Shown one piece after another: positions 1 through 10,823 of a stretch of 64,000 nt of DNA (positions are counted from its first letter, which is position 1; every line of letters begins with the position of its first letter). Made by a program: the position numbers and the translations under genes. A model generated the notes under the pieces. That model saw only the letters and a program-made list of their open reading frames with translations, was not told the DNA's origin and ran no database searches. This DNA comes from Proales similis (taxonomy: Eukaryota > Rotifera > Eurotatoria > Ploima > Proalidae), in NCBI GenBank assembly GCA_019059635.1, contig JAGVRJ010000001.1, positions 558,001-622,000 on the forward strand, written 5' to 3'.

Positions 1-796
1 AATTAAATATTTCATCAAATGACAGTTACCTTCCCTATGTGCTCGGGCAACTCGCACACATAAACATTGAAGAGAAGAGGCGCGCGCGCATTGAGATCCA
101 GAGAAAAGGAGGGTAAATATTTACACAAAAAGTAGAGAAAAAAAATACAGTTTTGAGGATACACTCGCGCAGTTGAACTTGAAATTCGAACGGTTCGGAC
201 AGATCGATCGTGCGGTCAGTTTGCGCAGACTAGTCCGCATGGCTAAACCCTTCACTCGGACTGGCTCGCTTGCCTTTTCGTACAATGGCTTTTGGTATCA
301 AATTAAACAGGCAGCTCGCACTAAACCACTACAGACCAACAAGCCTCGTTGACCGTGCCAGTCAATCAGATATGTAGGCCAAGTCTCATCCTTCAAAACA
401 CACACACAGACAGACAAGCGCACGCAAAATCAAAGTGCTTGTAAACAAGACGAGCAGATCGCATTTGCTTGTCAATATATTTCATTCGTATTTACTTAAA
501 TCCGAGCGACTCAGCGCTGAATTAATAGTCGAACAAGAAACAAAGCTGTTCCTATTTCCCTATTACATAATAGTCAAAGCGGACGGAAGATGGCATCTCG
601 AGCCGGCCACCGTGCGAAAATGCAGCTTCTCGATTAAGATTCAATAAACGTCAATTGAGCACAGTGGGCGGACCAAGTGCTGGTGAGTGCCAGCTTGCGT
701 GTGTTAAGCCTCTGAATGTAAACGGAAAGTGAACAATTGCTTAATATCCGCCCGATTCGGCTCACCGCTTAACCGCCTGCGGCGCCATTTAGGGAC

Positions 797-814
797 AGAG
801 AGAGAGAGAGAGAG
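797..814 (+). repeat. (GA)n array 1
   Basis: Uninterrupted GA dinucleotide run of about 18 nt, purine on the plus strand. Similar runs lie at about 1039-1055, 1364-1382, 1985-2002, 2405-2421 and 3820-3835, all in the same orientation. Confidence 0.9.
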
Positions 815-1363
815 TGCGAGGAATTTTCTGTTCGCTTTTTCATTTTCTTTTTAATTAAATTCCAAAAGAAGCTGAGCGAGGCAAAAAGCCAATCGACCGG
901 ACAAGGGTTGTCGAACAGCTCTCCTGCCTGCATTCAAATTCATCAATTTGGCTAATATCACACACTTAATGCCTCGAGAGTGCTAATTAAAAAGCGAGAA
1001 GGCGCAGAGGCAGCAAAAAATAAATGAAAGCGACACGAAGAGAGAGAGAGAGAGGAAGGAGACTGGCATTGAATTTGGGCGAGTGGACGAGAAAGCGGGG
1101 AAATAATGTGAGGCCGGGACAGTGCGCCTTTTGAGCCGTAGATTCGAAATACTTCTCAAATGTAAACAAAAATTCAGGTTCGATTTCAAGTGGCACAAAC
1201 CAACTCTCGAGGACATGCGCTTAATTAAAGTACTTGTGCCTGTGCACTCACGAAAATGACCTGTCGCTTTTCTTTGTTCATCGTTCATTTCAATAACATC
1301 GACGAGGAGTGTCCATGCAGCTCGTCTGACAGAAGCTGCGAGGAAAAGAACAACATCCTTCAG

Positions 1364-1382
1364 AAGAGAGAGAGAGAGAGAG
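1364..1382 (+). repeat. (GA)n array 3
   Basis: GA dinucleotide run of about 19 nt, same orientation and size as the others in this region. Confidence 0.9.
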
Positions 1383-1984
1383 CGAATAAACAAAAAAAAG
1401 GAAGAACTAGACCAGACACGCGATCAGATTGAATTCAGATTACAAATAGAATTCTGCCCGGTCTGAATGCAGCCCTGAATAGGTCTGAGTGCCAACCACC
1501 GGAGCAGGTATTCTGCAAACACACACACATAATCAGAATTCTCGTAAATAGTTCTGCTCGACAAGAAAATATCCCTTTTGCTCTTATTTGCGTTGAAAAT
1601 CTGCTCGCTTCTGGATGATATGAAAAGCGGCCGACTAATTGGCGCGAGTCAACTTTCAAGAAGGTTGGCAAAGGCGTTTCTGTGATTGAATGAAACGACA
1701 GAAAGCTTTAATAAAGAGAGTGAGTGTTTGAGCACACACACAAATGGTCATAAAAAGAAAATGAACAACAAAAACAAATTCATGAGCGGCCAACTAATCG
1801 CGTAAAATTACAAGCCAACTGAATTGAGAGCCCAAATAGAATGACTCTCGATACTGATACTGCGACTGGTAGTGATGAGAGGCAGCGTTGTGCTTGCTCA
1901 TGGTTACGCTCTTTTAAGATTAGCCCAGTAGTTTTGGTGATTCTTAATCCGAATAGCAGAAGCCATTCGCGTCTGAAAGGGCCA

Positions 1985-2002
1985 CAGAGAGAGAGAGAGA
2001 GA
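1985..2002 (+). repeat. (GA)n array 4
   Basis: GA dinucleotide run of about 18 nt, same orientation as its neighbours. Confidence 0.9.
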
Positions 2003-2404
2003 AAGGGTCCAGAAAAAGAAACGAAAGTGAGTCATTCCAAAAAGGCAATAGACGGCTTGTCACGACGAAACCATTTGAACGCGAATCTCTTTGCAAGCGA
2101 TAAAATCCGCTGATTAGCCGATACGAATGAAATTTGCGTGTGTGTGGTCAGAGGGGTCAGACGGACATAAAGTCACTTAGAACACAAACACATCAAACTG
2201 AGAGTGCCGATGTGCAATGAAAAGCGCGATCGTGTGTCTGGGTGTGACCAAAACGGGATTCTTTAAATTGAATTAGCACGGATACGGCTAGAGGCTGAAG
2301 ATTTACAAAGATTTTAAATCAGCGGCCTCTGCCTGAATGAGCCATGTCGCTCATGCTGCTCATGTTCGAACTGTTGTGGCCAACGAACCCTGCTCCTGCT
2401 CGAC

Positions 2405-2421
2405 AGAGAGAGAGAGAGAGA
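2405..2421 (+). repeat. (GA)n array 5
   Basis: GA dinucleotide run of about 17 nt, same orientation as its neighbours. Confidence 0.9.
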
Positions 2422-3819
2422 CAAGAAAGACGAATCAAGGAGCGCAAAGAATACGAAAATATTTTAGTTCTCGCGCGGCAAAAGCCAACGCGAGAGAGAC
2501 TGAGGCGATTGTGTGCGCCCTGAATTATTTATCACCCTTGACTAATCACTGGCTCGCTCGGTTCTCCTCGCGCCCCTCTTGTTCGTTCGCTGGTTCGATC
2601 GGAATGCAAAGGAACAAAATTGTAATGAAGCAAGGGTGTCGTGCAGAGGCAAGCGTGAAAGTAAACACACGAACGGAGCTCAAATAGATATAGATACATA
2701 TTAGCCAGCGCACGATGACCAGCGCGCTCTGTGCCAGTGATCAGGCGGTGTGAGTGTGCGCGCGCCTAGTCAAGTGTGAAACTGGCAAATATTTGCCCGA
2801 GTTGATTAAACACGCATCAGTCTGCGTGCAAGCTTACCTGAGCCCGTCGATTCCATTTTCATTGTTTTAGCAAAACAAATTCACAACAAAGCGACCAATC
2901 TCGTGACCATTCAAAAATCACAGTCTCGCTAAATAAAAAATGGAAAAATAAAGAAATGGACGGAGATTGAGCGAAACAGGCAGGCAGACTGGCTTGTATT
3001 GGCCTCAACGATGGCCATCATTTGACTTGCGAATGTTCGGCTATCAGCCCGGCCAGGAAGCCTTATCGCTCATTCACGCATACTTGTGTCGCTGGTCGTA
3101 CAGTCCACTCGAGGCGTAGATAAATGAGATGCAAACAGATAATTGTACTCTCGAGTGCTACTAATCACTTGAATATAAAGGCGATTTGCTCTCTTTTGAG
3201 CACTCCACTCCGATGTTTGTTGATTTTCCGCTCTTTGGGTTTTCTCATTTCGCCGCCTGGTCTCTTTAACATTCCAGAGAATTCACTGGGCCAATTTAGA
3301 TTCCTCAAGTCTAGTCGACGGTGACCGATCCGAGCTGATGGCCGAGCTGGCTTCAGCTTTTTGCACATTTACTTGCCAATACGCTTTAAAGAGCACGCAA
3401 CAATGGGATGCGCAGGCGACGACGACGACGATGACACTCAGGCCAAGATTACCAAACTCAAATATCTCTTGGTCTGTGCATCGTAGACTAGTCAAAACAG
3501 AAGCCACTTGAAACTCGCTCGCTCGTAATTTGGGACTTGTTATCAGGTTAAATGACAAATGAACGTTTGATTTACTCCATGTCCAGCTGAGTGCCTCGTT
3601 CAATCTCTCATTTAATTGTAATAATAATAATCTCGAATCAAATAGGTCCTCTTTTTTGACAGCAATCTAATATGAGCTAGTTTCAGTAGATACTCCTCCT
3701 CTGTCTCTGTGCCTCCCTGAATCGTCATGTGTCCATTGACCGATCCCACTTATTACTGCCAGTTTGACTTTTTGCCTAGTCCACGACAGACAAATATCGT
3801 TTTAATGCATTTCCATCAC

Positions 3820-3835
3820 AGAGAGAGAGAGAGAG
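3820..3835 (+). repeat. (GA)n array 6
   Basis: GA dinucleotide run of about 16 nt; the last of the cluster. Confidence 0.9.
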
Positions 3836-5479
3836 CTAATTTTCAACAGATTATTAAACACGAAAGCATTTAAAAGGCGTCGATAGATATAGAACAGCAC
3901 TAAACAACCAGGCGGCCAGCCGAACGAGGGCTGTAAACTTAGTCCAGAACTTGAACGTTGCGGCCTTTGAAACCGAATTTAAATGACGCCTCATAAATGC
4001 ACAAATCGTCCGCGCAATATGGTCCCAAAATGTCGCGTGAATTGTTCAAGTGCGATTAATGAATGATAATCACTGAGACGAGTCAATGCTGGACACATAC
4101 ATTGACGCGTAGGGAGGCATAAACGGACTGGACATGGCGCTCATGCGTTTGAATGAGCAAGCGAATCGCACACAAGATTCTCGAAGTGGACACTGTCAGT
4201 CTAATTTAAGCAAGATGGAGAGATCTGACATTTTCAGAATTCTGATGAATTTTAAGCGAATTTTGGGCGTTGACCGGTCGAGTAGGCGGCATCTAGGAAA
4301 TTAAAGACGAGAAACGAGGCTTGAGGCGCATGAAGCGCAGTTGGCCGCCCGAGCGAAGAAGCGACGAGCCAGCGGCCAAGTGGTTCATCACTTCGGCTCG
4401 CTCCTCCTTCATATTTAATTGGATCATATTCGGACAAGTAAAAGTGCTTAAGAATACCCGAGAGCCGATTACTATTATGTAATCGAGTGTGAAGCCACCG
4501 GTTCAACCTTTTGCGTTTGAGTTCGCCTGCCGTGCAGCCGGTCGGGAAGCTCGCTTTGACGACAATAATGAGCCCAATATAGAAAATTCTAAGCACCTAG
4601 TCGAGTGTGAGCCCAATCAGCTTGGTATTTCCTCTTGCATTGATGCGACCTTCTTTTCAAGCGAATAATTAACTATTCGAACCTAAATCATTTTTAATTA
4701 GAGATTATCATCGGCTGCCCTATCTGTTCTCTCCCTCGACTCACTCCTTCCCTCCGTCCCTCTCTCCGTCTCACGAAACCTCCTGATTCGATTTGTAGAG
4801 AACTGGCATTCATGCTACACTCACATTTCACTTGCATGGTCAGTTCCTTCATCCGTCTTCTTTATTCTCATTTCCTCTTCGTTCTGGAGCCCGGCTAGAT
4901 TCTTATCGTCGTCAAGATCGAAACGTGCCGCTAGCCTGAGGAAAAATTCGCAGCCAGCCAAAATAGAAAATAGACACAGAAATAGAATGATCGAACCACA
5001 AAGAATGACCAAAAACTGATTTTAACTTGTTGACAGTGACAAGAAAATACTAGAAAACGCCTAATAAAGGCAAATTGGCGTCTTATTCTTTTCAAAGAGC
5101 TAGAAAATGAACCATAATCTTGTAAAATAAACCGATTTTTGTTTTTATTTTCAAATTTTTTATTTTTGCTTCTAAGGGGAACAACATTAATCATATTTTC
5201 AATTTCGTTTTTTTTTGTTTTCTTTAAGTTACTCTGCAAGCCTTAGATAGGTTCTGTCACTTAAAAATCAAAGCGCTTGTTAGAAAATAGGCTATAATCT
5301 TAATACTTGAAGTAAACAAATCTATTGAGCGCGTATTTCTTGGTTTTGATTGCAACTACATGAATTGTGATTTAAAAGTTGAGCAGGTTTTGTTTGTTTC
5401 GCTTCGCGCATACTTTTTATTTTCATGCTATTGTAATCGCTCGTTTGCATTTCCAACTTTCTGGTTCATATCTGATAGA

Positions 5480-7054
5480 ATGGATGAAATTTTTGGCTCT
5501 GATTCTGAGAACGGTAGAATATTTCTGTTGCTTGTTTTTCGAATTATTGTCATCATCTCGATCGGATAATCAAGAGGGCTCGTTCGAGGAACAGCAGGCT
5601 GTTCGAGCAACAGAAGATTCAGACTCAAATCAAAGGTCAGTAAATGACCAACAAGACGAAAGCCAAGCATCAGAGGACAACACTAACCAAGAGTGTAACA
5701 TTCGCTTCATATTGTCAACTGCTGGATCAGCTCCCTCTAATTGGTACTTTAGTGGTCAACCAGCAAACAAACGAAGTATTCGGCGATGAGCTCGCCGATT
5801 TGAGCGATGACGAAATAGACTCAGATCAAGTGAGAAAGCTACCATTCAAAGAGAGAACAAATGCGCCAATTAGATTGTTGACCGAAGGAAGGCCAGGAAG
5901 AGCACGAAGCAGTCAAAGTTTTAAATGTCGAAATTCCTAGAGTTAAAGCTGACCTAGGAAGTGAGATCCATTTTGTGAAGCTACCCAATTTTCTCAGTAT
6001 TCAGCCCAAGTAAGACATTGCAAAGGGTCGGGATTGAAAAATTCTACCATTCTAAACTCAAAGGCCGTTTGATCATGAGACATATAAAGAGGAAAAGCTG
6101 AAAGGCGAGGCTCTCGATGAAGAGGGCAAAATTCGCGTCAGGCTCAAAGTAGAGAACACGATTAGATGGCGCTATGAAAAAGACAACGAAGGAAACACGG
6201 TTCGGCAGAGCAATGCTAGACTAGTCAAGTGGTCCGATGGAAGGTAGGTGATGTGTTAATCTGCAATTTGTTACGAGGCAGCTCAACTATTCTGTCAGTC
6301 TTTCAATGCACTTGGGCAACGAAATATTCGATGTCTATCGCATGCATATGATTGGCGACCACAACCATTTGTTTGTGAGTCAAGCGAACGCTCTTCTTGC
6401 GCAAGGAGTTTTCAAGACAAAATTGTCCTTCAGGTAAATTAACAAGAGTTTCAGTTTCAATTGGTAGCCTGTCTCATTGATCTCGATCTCCTCCAGGCCT
6501 TACTCAATCGACTCTTTGACGCATAGAAAGATGACCATGTCGCTAGTCGAGCATGGCTCCAAGACCAAAAAAGTGAAAATGCTGTCCGAGCTGGACAAGA
6601 ACCCAGAGCACAATAGAAAAGAGCTATTAAAAAAAGAGGAAGAAAAACTTAGGGCCGTATCGCGAAGGCAAAATCATCAGAGGAGGATCAGAGAAAAGTC
6701 ACATGCAAAAGGACTTTCCGCGTTGTATTTGGAAGATCGCTTTCACAGTGAGGATGAGGATAGCGAAGGCATATCGTTAGCGGCGATAAAGAACAAGTTC
6801 AAGGCCAAAACTCGTGGTTGAAAATCTTTTAGTTCACTTTTCGCTGCTTTCAACTTCGAATTCAATTGCCTGTATTCGTTTTAGGTCAAGAGTCATTCAA
6901 CTCGAGCGAAGAGTCAGAAAGAGAAGGAAAATTGAAGAGTTCAAAAGGCATATCTGGCTCATCAGGCTCTGAATCGGATGACGACGGCCATGCGCGAAAA
7001 TCTACTAAGAAAAAGACCAACAAGGTCATTTCGGACGATGAAGAGGAATCTTGA
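5480..7054 (+). CDS. LEO1: RNA polymerase-associated protein LEO1 (PAF1 complex)
   Basis: LEO1 is a nuclear subunit of the PAF1 elongation complex, which travels with RNA polymerase II and promotes co-transcriptional histone modification. The protein starts [11 protein letters not shown], a typical acidic LEO1 start. An acidic, Gln/Asp-rich N-terminus is followed by the conserved core: [22 protein letters not shown], then [36 protein letters not shown] and a basic [19 protein letters not shown] segment. An acidic Ser/Glu-rich tail ends at 7054. Exons read approximately 5480-5513, 5575-5694, 5777-5829, 5897-6009, 6064-6243, 6299-6433, 6497-6816 and 6885-7054; phases join cleanly. The N-terminal exons are the least certain because that part of the family is poorly conserved. 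The core identification is firm. Confidence 0.9.
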
Positions 7055-7329
7055 AGCTCAATGCACGGCCAGTTTGCTAGCTTATAAATCTAATTTGGTT
7101 TAATTTGGAGCTCCAATTTTCAGAGAATGTCTTGGATTTTCATTTCACTGTATAAATATATAAGACAATCAAAAAATACGGACTTTTTGAGTCAAGTTTA
7201 GTCGATTAACACTGATTTTGATCTTGCCTGACTCACTCTGATACTAATAGTTTGCACACGTTGGGCGAACTTGTTTCAAAAGTTTTCTATTTTTAAAAAG
7301 CTCATTTATAGAGGAAATTTGCCTCTATC
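7055..7329. other. LEO1 3' flank
   Basis: AT-rich spacer with a run of TATAAATATATAAG near 7152-7165, which could serve as a core promoter for the small ORF downstream or be part of the LEO1 3' UTR. Nothing else seen. Confidence 0.4.
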
Positions 7330-7610
7330 ATGACTTGTGCTAACCCAAATTCACTTAGGCAAAGAGGATTTCGACAAAGGAATAGGGATAATCAACAGTT
7401 TTTAGGGGAAGAGGCTGCACGAAAGAGGCAGTTCAGAGCTTATCAATCTCCAGTTGCCCGAGAAGTAAGCCTAGACAAACCAAGAGCCTACTATCTCAGG
7501 GCGAACAAATTGTTGCTGAATATTTTGAGGTTGCTGCTCGCACTTGTTTTGAAGTTGGTCCTGTTTCATATATTGACATATCCTCATGGCGAACTCTTTA
7601 TCCAACTTGA
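7330..7610 (+). CDS. Small uncharacterised protein, probably two exons
   Basis: I do not recognise this gene. Unspliced, the ATG at 7330 opens a 114-codon frame whose second half is an improbable run of Leu. A consensus donor (GTAAGC at 7465) and acceptor (CTATCTCAG ending 7499) would instead remove 35 nt in phase 0. That gives about 81 residues: a basic, Arg/Gln-rich first half (RQRGFRQRNRDNQQ, then AARKRQFRAYQSPVARE) and a helical second half (GEQIVAEYFEVAARTCFE) ending at 7610. The spliced product looks more protein-like. The intron would be shorter than most here. It lies between LEO1 and the FAPP2-like gene on the same strand. It could be a remnant or a chance ORF. Confidence 0.35.
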
Positions 7611-7811
7611 AGTTTCTAGATGCAATAAAAATCTCATCCGTGTAATCAGGACGATTTTGAATTTATTATTATAATAATGTTCGACTTTCATAAAACCATT
7701 CAAACACCTTTGTATAGGGACACAAATATTTCATGCCTTATTAGACAGCGAATAATTTTAAGAGTTGACTCCCAACACTCTCAAGAGCGTTGAAATTTTG
7801 CCCAGACAGAA

Positions 7812-10067
7812 ATGGAAGGCGAACTTCAAAAGTGGACCAACTTCTTATTCGGGTGGCAACAGAGGTGGTTTCTACTGGCGGACGGTGTTCTCTACTATTT
7901 CCAAGACAAACAACAAGCAGAGAGCGGCGCTTTTAAACGCTCTTACCATGTACACTCGTTTGACATATTTCCGAGCAAAGAAGAGCCGAATCGTTTCGAG
8001 CTTCACCTGGCCGATCAAGAAATAATACATCTGCGTGCGTCTAGCCAGTTGGAACGTCAAAAATGGCTCGTCTCCTTGGCAGTTCAAAAAGCTACTCATC
8101 CTTTTCTAACTCCTGCGCCACAGCTCATTTCACCAACTTTCAATCTAGAGAGCTCAAGTTTGATATTTTTCATATTGCCTTGTTTAACACTTAAATAGCG
8201 AGCATTTTCAAGATCCCAAAAGTGTACTAACAGGTCTCAACCAGCTGCAACAAGAATTCAAAGCTTATAGTCGTTTACTCATGGATCAAACAGCCGAGCT
8301 GAAGGAAGAATTAAAAAGCGTCAAGCGCTTAGACATAGCTGATCTCAATCATTCGCATTCAAAAGGGACAGAATCACTCTTGGATGGCCATGTTCCAATA
8401 ATGCCAAACAGATCGAAAGTAGCTGATGCTTCAAGTGACTCGGACATGTCCAACAACAGTGCTTTAACCGCAAGATCAGCTTTCGACAATTACAACGAGA
8501 TGATGTTGACCCGGTCATTTGGCAACCCTTCCCAACCGATTCTGACCAGCCACAAGGTAAAAAAAAACAGCCACAATATAATCATGAATTTACTCTAAAA
8601 AAAAACACTTCAAAGGATATCGAAGAGCTCTCCAACAACATTGTCCTCACTTGTGATATTTTAGTTCAAAGTCTGGAAAAATTCAAGAAAATTCTACCAC
8701 CCGAAAAGGGTGCGGATGCTTCTGACAATCTTGCCAGTCTAAAATCAGAGGCACCAAACGAGCCTGAAATTAAATCTAAATCCAAGCATTCTGATAATCA
8801 GCAAGAGGAATTGTCGCAAAAGTGATTTTCTCCAAGATTGTGCCACTCAAAGCAAATTTTTAATTTTTTAATGAATCAAGCTGGCCGGTAAAATCGACTA
8901 GAAGCATCGAAGAGTCTCTGCCTTCTGCTGAGAGTGGAAAGACTTTACTGTAAGTTTATTTCCAAGCAGCGCCGAGCTCGAATTTATTTGAATCTTCTCA
9001 CAAAGGGTCAGAGACGAGATAAAGATTCTGAGAGAAACGCAAATAGGAGACGGAGGCAACTCGGACGAGCATCACTTGACTGATTCAAATGCGAATAAAA
9101 GTTTAAGCGCGGCCAACGAGGGTGTGTTCTTATCACTCAAGCATAATTAAGACAACTTTAAAACGCTGAACTTAAACCAGCTTCTTCAATAAGTGAAAGT
9201 GAATCGCAAACAAAAATGTTTGAGCCCAAGACTCAAGTAAACTACTCGGTTCATTTTTTTAGTAGAATTAACCACCGGTAAGTTATACATGGTTCGACAG
9301 TTTATTCAACAAGCAATTCAACAAGTAATTCAACTTTGAAATAGATTTGTAGACATTGAGCTGATTTATGAGAAGGAGGTGCCGACAGAGCAGTTTCTTC
9401 ACAGCTGCTCTGATCTCTTCGGCCTGCTGGATCATCTGGGTAGTGCTGCGTTCACCCCAGTCAAGATGGACGTGTATGGCAACATAAACGTAAGTGGAAT
9501 TCTGCACGATTGCTTTAGGTGCCGTTAATTGTAAGGAACATTGAATAATGTAGAAGCTCAAGCAAAAATATGAATCTTCGCCAGAAAAGTACTCGACACT
9601 TCAAGCAATGGTGAGGGACGAACTAGAAAGAAACGTGACCAAAGCGGCTAATTCGGCAACAGACGCTCTCATGTGGCTATCTAGGTACGGTCAGCCTTTT
9701 TCTCACTACCCTCCATATGACTCAACATTGAACTATTCTATTTCAGAGGAATCTCATTTCTCAGAGAGTTTCTGCACGCTTTCACCGAATGCGATCAGGA
9801 AATGAGCGACTGTGTTCTGAGAAGCTATGAAAAAACCTTGCGTCAATATCACAACTGGGTCATAAGAAATTTATTCGGACTTGCCTTGCGCTCTTTGCCA
9901 AATCGTCGCAATTTCCTTCATTCCCTCTCATTCGGCGCCCTTGATCTAGAAACTCAACGCGAGATCGAGCATGAGATTTTAAACGAGATGAGAGTTACTC
10001 TCATGGGCGTAACTCTTGTTCTCGAGCAAATACGACGATTTTACGAACAACACAAACTTCATATTTG
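7812..10067 (+). CDS. PLEKHA8: FAPP2-like PH and glycolipid transfer protein (PLEKHA8)
   Basis: FAPP2 binds PI4P and Arf at the trans-Golgi and carries glucosylceramide for complex glycosphingolipid synthesis. The N-terminal PH domain begins MEGELQKWTNFLFGWQQRWF, the FAPP/CERT signature, and runs for about 95 residues. A linker with a predicted coiled stretch (LNQLQQEFKAYSRLL, then QTAELKEELKSV) and a Ser-rich region follow. The C-terminal GLTP fold retains its recognised ligand residues: the Asp and Asn of FTPVKMDVYGNINKL, the Trp of ALMWLSRG and the His of YHNWVIR, so it is probably transfer-competent. Several short introns interrupt it; the first (about 8080-8198) is not precisely placed. 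Exons lie near 7812-8079, 8200-8560, 8615-8820, 8880-8950, 9006-9120, 9340-9490, 9554-9685 and 9747-10067. A polyadenylation-like AATAAA lies near 10176. Confidence 0.88.
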
Positions 10068-10313
10068 AGTATTAAAAGTGCCCCAAATATCTATTTATCA
10101 TTTTTTTTGTTTGATAAAAAAATGCTCAAGATAGTTTTATCCAGAAAAGAATTCTAACCTATGCCGCAAAATTTAATAAAGCAAATTAAAATGAAGCAAA
10201 ACTGTGATGCCTCAGACCCGTTCATATGCTACATGTCTATTTTTAAGAGGTTTAGTAAAAGCTATTCAGGCTTATGAGATGGTTTATTTGTGCTTAAGGT
10301 GTTCAATCAAAGA

Positions 10314-10589
10314 TCAGCTCTCCGATGAGGACGAAGATGAGGATGAGGGCGAAGACCAATCCTGAGTATCGTCCATACTTAGCTGAGCATGTTCCGGCAT
10401 CGCGTAGCGTTTCAATTTTCGCCAACTTTTCAAGACTTGATTGTTGTAAACAAGTCTGAGACCCTTGTTGTTGTGCGGAGGGAAAACGTCTCTCAGCCTT
10501 TTTTTTATTTCTCTAACTCTTGTTTTAGGCGACGCTTCGGTCTCAAACGAGGCTCCATCCGACGCCCGAACTATTTTAAGTTTCATCAT
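10314..10589 (-). CDS. Stand-alone ubiquitin-like fold small protein
   Basis: A 91-residue frame reads MKLKIVRASDGASFETEAS, a charged helix (TRVREIKKRLRDVFP), then GLRLVYNNQVLKSWRKLKRYAMP and AQLSMDD. This order of beta hairpin, helix and LxY-x-G/N-xxL-x(3)-x-L-x-x-Y matches a ubiquitin-like beta-grasp. The tail is a short Ser run ending SES, and there is no C-terminal Gly-Gly, so it is unlikely to be conjugated. It shares the minus strand with the fuseless-like gene 230 bp upstream and converges on the FAPP2-like gene. I do not recognise an orthologue; upstream exons are possible. Confidence 0.5.
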   Translation of the reverse strand: MMKLKIVRASDGASFETEASPKTRVREIKKRLRDVFPPHNNKGLRLVYNNQVLKSWRKLKRYAMPEHAQLSMDDTQDWSSPSSSSSSSSES

Positions 10590-10823
10590 TCAAACTTTCT
10601 TTTTGTGAAGTTCAAAAGAATTACGAGCGCATAAAAACGTCTGATTGCACTAGCAATGTTTAGTTTATATGGCGCGCTGGTGTGATCGGCACACCTCGAA
10701 GCCTGCTCGAGACTTAGTTCAACTTTCTTGGTAACAGGAAACTTTTTTATCTTTTTTCGCAGTTCCAAAGGGATTGTGAGGTTTCTTTCCGAGCAGAAAA
10801 TAGTTTCTTCGTTTAAATATAAC

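Larger units (their letters stand above)
1..5479. other. Left-hand region without a supported gene body
   Basis: No ORF in this 5.5 kb resembles a protein family I know, and the longer ORFs are low-complexity readings of (GA)n tracts. The stretch holds six short GA arrays, many AT-rich homeodomain-like TAATTA cores, and two good minus-strand splice-donor motifs (near 29 and 2837). It may be the 5' intron and regulatory region of a minus-strand gene extending past the left edge, plus the upstream region of LEO1. That is inference only. Confidence 0.5.

Noticed and set aside
983-1393. 136-codon minus-strand ORF with Ser/Leu repeats
   Set aside because: Built on the (GA)n tracts; no conserved domain.
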